DNA of 10,650 nt from Acanthamoeba sp. SK_2022b. Lineage: Eukaryota > Discosea > Longamoebia > Acanthamoebidae. The DNA is taken from assembly GCA_027943245.1 (NCBI GenBank), contig JANDJZ010001073.1:1-10650 (forward strand), in the 5' to 3' direction. The notes under the pieces were generated by a model, which ran no database searches, had not been told where the DNA came from, and saw nothing but the letters and a program-made list of their open reading frames with translations. Each line of letters opens with the position of its first letter. Positions within the stretch are counted from its first letter, which is position 1. Positions 1 to 6,047 of the stretch are shown in pieces. The translations under genes and the position numbers were made by a program.

Positions 1-132
1 TTGGAGTCCATTCCACTCCATTCATTTGGCGCAAACGAGCGAGCGAGCGAACTCCCCAACGATGTGTGTGTCCATTGCACTCACGCGAAAGAAAAACAGC
101 CACAGCAGCAGGAAGGGGACGACAGGAGGCAG

Positions 133-231
133 CCGGTGACGTGCAACGTCGACCCGTTCATGCGCACCCTTCGCAACGTGCTGCGCCAGAACGTGAGCAA
201 GCTAGCAAACAACTACGCCCGCTTCTTCTAG
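133..231 (+). CDS. C-terminal exon of an unidentified plus-strand gene (partial)
   Basis: The frame ends at a TAG at 229-231 and encodes about 32 residues ending in LANNYARFF. Third codon positions are almost all G or C, like the confirmed exons elsewhere in the window. The frame stays open to base 1, but the part before about 133 has no such bias (for example a Gln run and ACN-rich text) and is more likely intron. A possible acceptor is the AG at 131-132 (GGAGGCAG before CCGGTG), although its pyrimidine tract is poor. Another acceptor between 90 and 132 is possible. I do not recognise the protein: the visible stretch is basic and probably helical (MRTLRNVLRQNVSKLA). The rest of the gene lies left of the window. 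Confidence 0.4.
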   Translation, partial: PVTCNVDPFMRTLRNVLRQNVSKLANNYARFF

Positions 232-520
232 CACACAAACCGTGAACGGCCGGCCCAACCCCATTGCTGTCCCTCCCTTAAGCTCTAAGATTAGTTTTTC
301 AGCTTTCTTCTATGAAATTTCAGCCCGGAAACTTCAGAAAAAGGCAGGGATAATAATTTCCCCCAAGTCTAATGTGCAGTAATTATTGTTTTTTATTTAA
401 TATGATTTTAAAAATCCTGGTCCAGATAAAGGGACATAATTTTTTCAAAAATAAGTGTAAAGGGTGGATGGGTGAAAAGTATTTCTATATAGGTAAATAT
501 GTGCTGAGTGAATAAAGTGG
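232..520. other. Non-coding, AT-rich intergenic stretch
   Basis: This is the likely 3' untranslated region of the gene ending at 231, followed by AT-rich spacer (runs such as TTTTTTATTTAATATGATTT around 389-408). No reading frame with the local codon bias, no tRNA-like element and no clear AATAAA close to the stop were seen. Confidence 0.5.
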
Positions 521-564
521 TTGTTTTTAGATTGATGGAGAGGAGAGGGGTAGACCATTTGAAG
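521..564 (-). promoter_or_regulatory. Third copy of the U2-type 3' flanking element
   Basis: Read on the minus strand, this stretch runs CTTCAAATGGTCTACCCCTC, then a pyrimidine block, then TCAATCTAAAAACAA. It closely matches the sequence directly downstream of both U2 snRNA genes (1411-1454 minus, 5554-5597 plus): TTCAAACGGTCGACCCCTC, pyrimidine block, TCAATCTAAAAACAA. The last 15 bases are identical to the copy at 5583-5597. Outside the element the three loci do not resemble one another, so it looks like a conserved signal and not a spread-out duplication. By analogy with 3' boxes of Pol II snRNA genes it may direct 3'-end formation of an RNA transcribed leftwards and ending near 565. Confidence 0.55.
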
Positions 565-770
565 ATATATAGTGTTGCCCACACAAGCAGCACCCCACCA
601 CCATGGTGGGGGACCCAGGAGCTGCAGGGCATGTGGATACCCTGCCAAAACAGCCAACCACATCCTTGGCCACTGCCCCACAACCAAGGCAGAAATCATC
701 ACACCACAACAACATCTGCCAGCTACTCACCCACTCTGCTGAGCCACCATGGGCCTTAGTACTCAAAGAC
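565..770 (-). other. Hairpin-rich stretch, candidate unidentified small RNA
   Basis: This lies immediately upstream (minus-strand sense) of the third snRNA-type 3' element. On the minus strand it can form several hairpins. GTG-C-TGC pairs with GCA-A-CAC across an 8-nt loop right before the element. A perfect 12-bp palindrome CCACCATGGTGG follows. GCAGGG pairs with CCCTGC around a 10-nt loop, and CCTTGG pairs with CCAAGG. I could not match it to U1, U4, U5, U11, U12, U3 or SRP RNA: the U1 5' end, the U5 loop and a clear AUUUUUG Sm site are all absent. The call rests only on position and foldability. The 5' end is not defined. Confidence 0.2.
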
Positions 771-890
771 ACTGCCATCCCAGGCACAGATTCTCTGCTG
801 CAGCCTGACTCCTGCTGTACCCAAATGGGGCAGTGCTCTTCTGTCAAGGTCACCATCTCATTTAAAGACAGCTTCAACAAGTCTCTCAAG

Positions 891-1202
891 CTACATGATG
901 TAGAAGGCGATGTGGAAGGTGAAGCCGAGGGCACGGAAGAAGGTGAGGGCAGGGACGAGGGCGATGGTGGGGTCGGTGCACCAGCTGACCGCAAGAGCTC
1001 ACACAAAGCAGAAGACAGCCAAGTACTCAAGCCTGGCCACACTAGTCAGAGAGAAACTGGGGCTCAAGACCCAGCTCACTGCAATCATCATTGGCTTCAC
1101 TGGGGCTTTCCTGCCAGCTACCACCAGCACCACTGCTGCAACCCTCAACCTTCCTCCCAAAGTTTGGAATGTGCTCCTGAAGCACTGCATAACCACTGCC
1201 AC
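891..1202 (-). pseudogene. Degenerate membrane-protein-like reading frame
   Basis: One minus-strand frame runs from 1202 to a TAG at 891-893, broken by a single TGA at 999-1001. The last 34 codons before the TAG (ending ALGFTFHIAFYIM) are almost all G/C-ending, strongly hydrophobic and end cleanly at a stop, as a real terminal exon would. The upstream half is hydrophobic too (LEYLAVFCFV) but lacks the codon bias. An acceptor TCAG at 985-988 could start a short terminal exon at 984, which would avoid the TGA. The pattern LE..xxF, then an acidic turn, then a hydrophobic helix ending HIAFYI recalls MAPEG-type proteins only faintly. It could be a gene relic, a mis-joined exon or coincidence. Confidence 0.25.
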
Positions 1203-1410
1203 CCAGGGCAGCTATGCAGCATGGAGAAGATTCCAACCTCATGGTATACCACACCTATCCAGTACTGTAATGCGATTGGACAAAACAGAGTTCCTGCAAA
1301 GGGATACACTGTGCCAATCAAGTTCAAGTTTAAGTAAATTTACACCTTCCATTCTAATGTTGATGCAAGAGCGATAGATTTTATGGCTTGATGATGGTGC
1401 CAGTGATCGA

Positions 1411-1454
1411 TTGTTTTTTGATTGAAGGAGGAGAGGGGTCGACCGTTTGAAAAA
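1411..1454 (-). promoter_or_regulatory. U2 3' flanking element (left copy)
   Basis: On the minus strand this starts directly after the last U2 stem with TTTTTCAAACGGTCGACCCC, followed by TCTCCTCCTTCAATC and an A-rich end. It is shared with the right copy (one clear T/A difference near its end) and, more loosely, with 521-564. The start GTTTTTCAAA resembles the first half of the metazoan 3' box (GTTT, spacer, AAA). A role in 3'-end formation is inferred. Confidence 0.5.
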
Positions 1455-1647
1455 CTTCGCGGTGCGTGCAGTGCGAAGCCGATCGGCGACCAGAGGCTGC
1501 CCACAGCAAGCTGCGGGCATGGGTGCCGCCTGGTCCCCCACAAGAAATAAGTTTAATCTTGATGTGAAGCAGGAACGCTTCACTACCAGAGATTAAGCTG
1601 ATAAGAACAGATACTACACTTGATCTTAGCCAAAAGGCCGAGAAGAT
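1455..1647 (-). ncRNA. U2: U2 spliceosomal snRNA (left copy)
   Basis: U2 snRNA pairs with the intron branch site in the spliceosome. The minus-strand sequence begins ATCTTCTCGGCCTTTTGGCT, the hallmark U2 5' end. The branch-site recognition sequence GTAGTA lies at 1612-1617, followed by TCTGTTCTTATCAG (stem IIa region). Stem IIb is a perfect 7-bp hairpin GTGAAGC/GCTTCAC. The Sm-site position holds ATTTCTTG in place of the usual ATTTTTG type. The 3' domain contains a long imperfect hairpin (GACCAGGC with GCCTCTGGTC enclosing GCCCGCAG/CTGTGGGC). A last hairpin CTTCGC/GCGAAG has the loop ACTGCACGCACC, comparable to the loop of U2 stem IV. The length is 193 nt (human U2 is 188). It reads identical to the right copy over its full length. 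The exact 3' end is estimated from the last stem. Confidence 0.93.
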
Positions 1648-1800
1648 GCTTTCCCTCGTCCTCCCTCGCCGCCCTTGACCTCCCCGCACTCGCGCCCGCT
1701 TGTGGTTGTCGCCGGAGTTTGCGCAAAAGTGTTGTTTCTTTTTCGTCGGGGGCAGTGGGTGAGGAGCAAGCGCGGTCGATTGCAGGGGTGAGAGGCGATG
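1648..1800 (-). promoter_or_regulatory. Conserved upstream region of left U2 gene
   Basis: The 150 bases upstream of U2 read the same in both copies, so they probably contain the Pol II snRNA promoter. The most regular element is the perfect palindrome TTTGCGCAAA, about 70-80 bases before the U2 start in both arms, close to where proximal sequence elements of snRNA genes usually lie. No TATA box was seen at -30. Open reading frames here in both arms are shadows of the duplication. Confidence 0.45.
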
Positions 1801-1851
1801 ATACGACCATCAAAAGATGTCCTCCGAAAGCCCAAGAGTTGCTCTTGATTT

Positions 1852-2254
1852 ATATGTGGTACTCGAGGCGTATAAACATGTCATGAGCCTGTACAGTGAT
1901 CAATTCGAGTAGTGTATCACATCACGGATGAAACAGGATGTGTTGCTGCATTGCAGCTGCTCAAGAGCTGCGTGCTGAGGTACATGACCTCACCATAGAG
2001 GGCAACATAGAGGAAGTAGGATCACAGCTGTAAGCAGGGACAGGCCACAAAGGCCCTGTGTCCTTGGGAAAAGAGGAAAAGAGAGGAAAAATGAAGCGCT
2101 GGGCGACCTTGCGGCACAGAGGATGGACAGTGAGTTTGGAGGCCAGCGGCTGGCCCACCGACATTACCCACACCATGGGAGGCCACCATCTTCATACCTA
2201 GCTCGCCCGCTCTTCCCCGCTACATCCTTCCCCCCCTCGCGCGGAAGGCGAACG
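1852..2254. other. Intergenic; promoter and 5' UTR of the GH5-like gene
   Basis: This runs from the end of the left repeat arm to the start of the 2255-4937 gene. The last 60 bases are C-rich (TTCCCCCCCTCG-like text before AACGATGAAG) and probably 5' UTR. On the minus strand a strong acceptor-like string (CCCTGCTTACAG near 2030) is followed, after a stop codon, by a short hydrophobic frame (VALYGEVMYLSTQLL). It could be another gene relic, but nothing holds a long biased frame. No TATA box is evident. Confidence 0.4.
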
Positions 2255-4593
2255 ATGAAGGACTGCTGTGGCTTCTTGTCACTTGACGACAAGTGCCTCG
2301 TTTTTGCCTACATCTTAGTTGCCGTCCTGTGCTGTCTCTTCTTCATCCTGCTCGCGGTGGCCATCTACGCCACGGCGCTCTTTCTTTCCCTTCCTGATTC
2401 CGAACCATACCCCGACCCAGAGGCGACGTCCCCAGCATTCGATGCAACCCTTAACCTGCCACGGCTGGGTGGCCAAGGCTTCTTCGTCGTCGGTGCTCCC
2501 CTCCATCCTTCTCTCTTTGTGGACGATTCCGATGGATCAGTCCACATCTTTCATGGCATCTCGTACGTGCTGCGGATGCGGTCTGGCGAGGCATCGCTAA
2601 GCCCTGCCACTTCGCGATCGCCCAGCTCTCGAGAATCGAGTAGCGCCACAAATCGCGATTCTACAAAATGGCGCCAAGATACGCAAGAAGACGAGATAGA
2701 GCGACACATGGAGACCATCGCCAGCCTGGGTCTCAATTTGGTGCGGCTGGGAGTGCAGTGGGCCGACTACGAGCCAAAGGCGGGTCACTACGACCCTAGC
2801 TACGTGCGCCTGCTGCACCACGCCGTGGGCGCGGCTGCTCGGCGAGGCCTGCGTGTCCTCCTCTACGCTCACCAGGTTCGCCACCACCTCCCAAGAGCGT
2901 AGTGTCTCGACGGCAGTGCAGGACGGCGATGTTGATGTTGTTGATCTATTCGCTGCAGGTCATGCTATCGACCAAGCTGTGCGGCGAGGGATTCCCCGAC
3001 TGGGCTGGTGCCTCTCTCTCTCTCTCTCTCGACCACCACAGCTCGAGTTCTGACGATTGACGATGTCCATGTTCTCCCTCATGCCCAGTGCTGCCGTCCG
3101 TGTCGAGCGACGACGTGCGCGGCATGGCCAAAGGCTCTGAGGTGCACACCACTGCTGTCCCTCCCCTCCTCCTCTCCTCCTTCTATCGTGCGCTCACCTT
3201 TCACTCGCTCGCGCAGAACTACCTGGACCGCATGGACCGACTGCGATCCGGCATGTACGACGACAGCGACGAAGACGATGGCGACCGCATTGACGCGGAC
3301 GACTTTTACGAAGCGGAGGGAGACGAAGCGGAGCAGGAGGAGGAGGAGGACATCGGGATGCGGCTGCCCGAGTACTGCCCGCCCTGGCTCTACCCCTCCT
3401 ACTACTTCACTCCCGAAGTGGCTTCGGTGCCCCCTCCCTCTCCCCAATCCAAGCCTTAATGTTCATGATGATAATGAAGTTGATGATGTTATTGACATGT
3501 CTGTGCTTGCGTGCGATCACCAGGCGTTCCAAAGCTTCTACCTGGGGCGGCAGGGCACCATGAAACGGTTCGGGGCGTGGTGGGCCGACGTGGCGGGCCG
3601 CTTTGCGGACGACGCGGCGGTGGTCGGGTACCAGCTCCTGTCGCAGGCCTTCGTGGGCGACTACTTCCACTCGCCGTCGCTCCTCCAGCCGGCCGAGAAC
3701 GACGCGCGCAACCTCGCCGCGGTCTACGCCTTCGTCTCGATGAAGATACGGAGAGTCGATCCCAACCACCTCATCTTCCTCTCCGACACCTACGCCGTGC
3801 CCCTCTCGCGCTCCATGTCGCCCCTCTCCCCCTCGTCGTCGTTTTCGTCGACGGCCACCCGCGACTCGCTGGTCACGCACGCCAACGCGGGCTTCATGCG
3901 CCTCCCCAGCGCGATCTACGACGAGCCCGACGCGCGCGCGAGCAGCGGGAAGGGCAAGCACAAGGAGGTCCTGGCCTTCTCGTACGAGTGCTGGTACTTT
4001 GACCAGATCGAGCCCTTCCCCGTGCCCGCCTATCACGAGACCTGCAACGTCTTCAAGGGACAAGGTGCGCGGCCTCCACCGCCATCGTCTGTTCTTCGTT
4101 TCGTTAATTTATTTCGTTTTCGCTTTCGCTTTCGCTTTCGTTTTCGTTTCGTTTCATCGTTTTGTTTCGTTTCGTGAGCCAGCAAAGACAAAGCTGATCC
4201 GTCGCAGACCTGCTGGCGTACAGGAGGCAGGACGCGGTGCGGCTGGGGAGCGGGCTGTTCGTCCACGGGCTGGGCGGGTGCGTGTCACCGCAACAGGAGT
4301 ACAGCTGCGACTTCCTGCTGGAGGAGGCCAACGCGCGCTCGCTGTCCTGGAGCTACGGCGTCGACCACGACCCCGACGAGGTGCAGCAGCTGCTCGACGC
4401 CTCGGCGACCCACGCGCCCGCTCTGGCGTCGCGCCACGACGAATTCGCCTCGGGAGCCACGAAGCTGCGGCTGCTCCTGAGCCGGCCCTACGCGCGCAAG
4501 TTGGCCGGCGTGCCCCGGTCAACGAGCTTCGACCCTGAGACGCGCCACTTCACTCTCGCGTTCTACCCCTACGCTTGTACGCCTGCGTGCTCG

Positions 4594-4662
<69 letters not shown>

Positions 4663-4937
4663 GTGCGTGCGTGCATGGCGTGTGGGCAAGGCTTGACTGT
4701 GCGTGATGTGATGCAGATGAAGGTGGGGACACGAATAAGGAGAACTCGGGCGGGGTGACGGAGCTCTACCTCCACGAGGAGCTGCACTACCCCAAGGGGT
4801 ACAAAGTAACTGTCTTCCCTGCGCTGCTTGCTCACGCCTCGCCAGAAAGGAACATCCTCCACCTGTCCCTCAAAGTGCAACGTGGCCAGGGCAGGTTTGA
4901 TCCAGGCGAGGTGGTTGTAACTATTACCCCAAAATAA
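2255..4937 (+). CDS. Endoglycoceramidase-like (GH5) membrane protein, catalytic glutamates lost
   Basis: Six exons with GT-AG introns: 2255-2875, 2959-3007, 3089-3426, 3524-4064, 4208-4576 and 4717-4937. All phases agree and give 712 residues. Endoglycoceramidases hydrolyse the glycan-ceramide bond of glycosphingolipids. Residues 14-46 form a long hydrophobic signal-anchor, so the bulk is probably lumenal or extracellular. Family landmarks follow in order: FHGISYVLRM, LGLNLVRLGVQWADYEP, AHQV..S.KLCGEGFPDWA (about 205-223), an acidic insert (280-311, Asp/Glu-rich), VGYQLLSQAFVGDYF (370-384), and FDPETRHFTL plus ELYLHEELHYPKGYKV in the C-terminal beta domain. The usual NEP of the acid/base strand is S376-Q377-A378. 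The nucleophile motif, usually TEFG-like, reads H536-G537-L538-G539. Both catalytic Glu therefore appear absent, suggesting a pseudoenzyme. Frames and splice sites are intact, so it does not look like a dead gene. The family is about 480-520 residues, so this one is enlarged. The ATG at 2255 is chosen because it directly precedes the anchor. Confidence 0.85.
3012..3030 (+). repeat. CT microsatellite in intron 2
   Basis: About nine and a half CT units lie directly after the 5' splice site (intron 3008-3088) of the GH5-like gene. Confidence 0.95.
4095..4177 (+). repeat. TTTCG-type tandem repeat in intron 4
   Basis: Irregular repeats of TTTCGC, TTTCG and TTTTCG fill most of intron 4 (4065-4207) of the GH5-like gene. 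They form the pyrimidine-rich part upstream of the acceptor GTCGCAG. Confidence 0.9.
4595..4660 (+). repeat. (TG)33 microsatellite in intron 5
   Basis: An uninterrupted TG repeat of 66 bases lies inside intron 5 (4577-4716) of the GH5-like gene. It starts 18 bases after the 5' splice site GTACGC. The Cys-Val reading frames across it are artefacts. Such tracts vary in length between strains. Confidence 0.97.
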
Positions 4938-4979
4938 TCAGACATTGTACAGTTGCACTATTTATTTAAAAAACACACC

Positions 4980-4985
4980 AATAAA
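4980..4985 (+). terminator. Polyadenylation signal AATAAA of the GH5-like gene
   Basis: A canonical AATAAA hexamer lies 43 bases after the stop codon at 4935-4937, in AT-rich sequence. About 170 bases remain before the right repeat arm, with nothing else recognisable in them. Confidence 0.6.
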
Positions 4986-5207
4986 ACCATGTGACAAGGT
5001 AACACAGCTGCCTACTCAATGCCACCCCTCAGGATGTGCGGCACTGTGGCCTTACCTCTGCAGTACCCAAACATTAATGGTGCAAAATTGTTGAGGTTGA
5101 ATGGGACATCAATTTACAGGCCAATGCATCATCTTGGATGGCTGAGACATGTGCCAAATCGAAGAGCATCTCCTGGGCTTGCAGAGGATATCTCTTGATG
5201 GTCGTAC

Positions 5208-5360
5208 CATCGCCTCTCACCCCTGCAATCGACCGCGCTTGCTCCTCACCCACTGCCCCCGACGAAAAAGAAACAACACTTTTGCGCAAACTCCGGCGAC
5301 AACCACAAGCGGGCGCGAGTGCGGGGAGGTCAAGGGCGGCGAGGGAGGACGAGGGAAAGC
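5208..5360 (+). promoter_or_regulatory. Conserved upstream region of right U2 gene
   Basis: This is the same sequence as upstream of the left U2 copy. The TTTGCGCAAA palindrome lies at 5281-5290, that is 71-80 bases before the U2 start. It is presumed to hold the snRNA promoter, although no individual element is proven. Confidence 0.45.
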
Positions 5361-5553
5361 ATCTTCTCGGCCTTTTGGCTAAGATCAAGTGTAGTATCTG
5401 TTCTTATCAGCTTAATCTCTGGTAGTGAAGCGTTCCTGCTTCACATCAAGATTAAACTTATTTCTTGTGGGGGACCAGGCGGCACCCATGCCCGCAGCTT
5501 GCTGTGGGCAGCCTCTGGTCGCCGATCGGCTTCGCACTGCACGCACCGCGAAG
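5361..5553 (+). ncRNA. U2: U2 spliceosomal snRNA (right copy)
   Basis: This is the branch-site-pairing snRNA of the major spliceosome. The 5' end is ATCTTCTCGGCCTTTTGGCT. The branch-site recognition element GTAGTA lies at 5391-5396. The stem IIb hairpin is 5425-5431 with 5438-5444. The candidate Sm site ATTTCTTG is 5460-5467. The outer 3'-domain stem pairs 5473-5480 with 5511-5520 and encloses 5490-5497 with 5502-5509. The final hairpin pairs 5530-5535 with 5548-5553 around a 12-nt loop. The sequence reads identical to the left copy over all 193 nt. Upstream conserved sequence and a downstream 3' element suggest that both copies are functional genes and not pseudogenes. Confidence 0.93.
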
Positions 5554-5597
5554 TTTTTCAAACGGTCGACCCCTCTCCTCCTTCAATCTAAAAACAA
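5554..5597 (+). promoter_or_regulatory. U2 3' flanking element (right copy)
   Basis: The element begins TTTTTCAAACGGTCGACCCC directly after the last U2 stem and ends TCAATCTAAAAACAA. It is shared with 1411-1454 (minus) and with 521-564 (minus). Similarity to the left locus stops exactly at the end of this element, which supports it as the functional boundary. Confidence 0.5.
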
Positions 5598-5670
5598 ACT
5601 AACATCCTACACAACTACCGCTATTTTGTTTTATTTGTGTTCATAATTTACTACTTTTTTTTTCGGGCAG

Positions 5671-5856
5671 TATGCTGGTCGGTCCCGCGCTACGCGCCAA
5701 CCCGCATATGCAGAACTCTTTTGTGTACGCCGCACCGTACGCAGCAGTCTCTTGTTGACAGTGAAGGAAGGCCCACAGAGAGTGGCTAAAGGCATCCCAA
5801 AAGAAGAAGAGTGGATTTGCGTCGGATTGCTTGGCATGTCAGTCACGGGCTTATAG
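5671..5856 (+). CDS. Possible terminal exon, unidentified
   Basis: A very strong acceptor-like string (CTTTTTTTTTCGGGCAG, ending at 5670) is followed by a frame open for 61 codons to a TAG at 5854-5856. An AATAAA lies downstream at 5973-5978. The predicted peptide (ending WICVGLLGMSVTGL) is not recognised and codon bias is weak. No upstream exon is evident, since the U2 gene lies just to the left. The minus strand is also open here. This may be a chance frame. Confidence 0.2.
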   Translation, partial: YAGRSRATRQPAYAELFCVRRTVRSSLLLTVKEGPQRVAKGIPKEEEWICVGLLGMSVTGL

Positions 5857-6047
5857 CCACGCGGGCTGGCCGTCGTGCACCATGGCCTAGAGGAGAAATG
5901 TGCACGTACAGAGCCAAGGGCCCTGGGAGAGTAGGTTACTTCGTTGTACCGCCCAGCAAATGAGCCAAAAAGAATAAATTGCGATAGATGTTTTGTTTAA
6001 ATGTATTCATCGCCAGCTTCTACCGCCAAAATCTGCACTAGAACAAC
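5857..6047. other. Intergenic, 3' UTR of eL27 on the minus strand
   Basis: This spacer sits between the uncertain exon at 5671-5856 and the eL27 stop codon. A plus-strand AATAAA is at 5973-5978. No minus-strand AATAAA is seen, so the eL27 poly(A) signal must be a variant (for example AATACA near 6003-6008). Confidence 0.4.

Larger units (their letters stand above)
1411..1851 (-). repeat. Left arm of a 0.44-kb inverted repeat carrying U2
   Basis: This is the reverse complement of 5156-5597. The arms read identical from about 1795 through the whole U2 gene to about 1420, and the outer ends show scattered substitutions. For example TTTTGATGGTCGTATCAT here corresponds to TCTTGATGGTCGTACCAT in the other arm, and beyond about 1815 only part of the bases agree. 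At the other end homology stops sharply after the AAAAACAA at 1411. The arms are separated by about 3.3 kb containing one complete protein gene. Confidence 0.85.
5156..5597 (+). repeat. Right arm of the inverted repeat carrying U2
   Basis: This is the reverse complement of 1411-1851. The identical core covers about 5208-5590, and partial similarity reaches about 5156 on the upstream side. Downstream, homology ends sharply after AAAAACAA at 5597. Confidence 0.85.

Noticed and set aside
603..1377. Two long plus-strand open frames (244 and 155 codons)
   Set aside because: No splice context, no codon bias and no recognisable motif. They overlap a minus-strand stretch with better coding character, and the long Glu/Gly run is the antisense of that block.
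1620..1886. Open frame sharing its first 60 codons with one on the opposite strand at 5074-5388
   Set aside because: It begins inside the U2 RNA and covers the U2 upstream flank. The match simply reflects the inverted duplication, and codon use is not like the real exons.
3407..4063. Long minus-strand open frame opposite exon 4 of the GH5-like gene
   Set aside because: It is a GC-rich antisense shadow. The plus strand carries the family motifs and splice sites.
2876..4716. Frameshifts in the GH5-like gene
   Set aside because: All frame changes are explained by five GT-AG introns whose phases match, so the gene is not broken.
4569..4880. Cys-Val or Thr-His repeat proteins across the TG tract
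   Set aside because: They are translations of the (TG)33 microsatellite inside intron 5, whose boundaries are fixed by frame-consistent GT-AG sites.
5671..5760. tRNA-like GC-rich block after the T9 run
   Set aside because: No B-box (GGTTCGANTCC) and no cloverleaf could be drawn on either strand.
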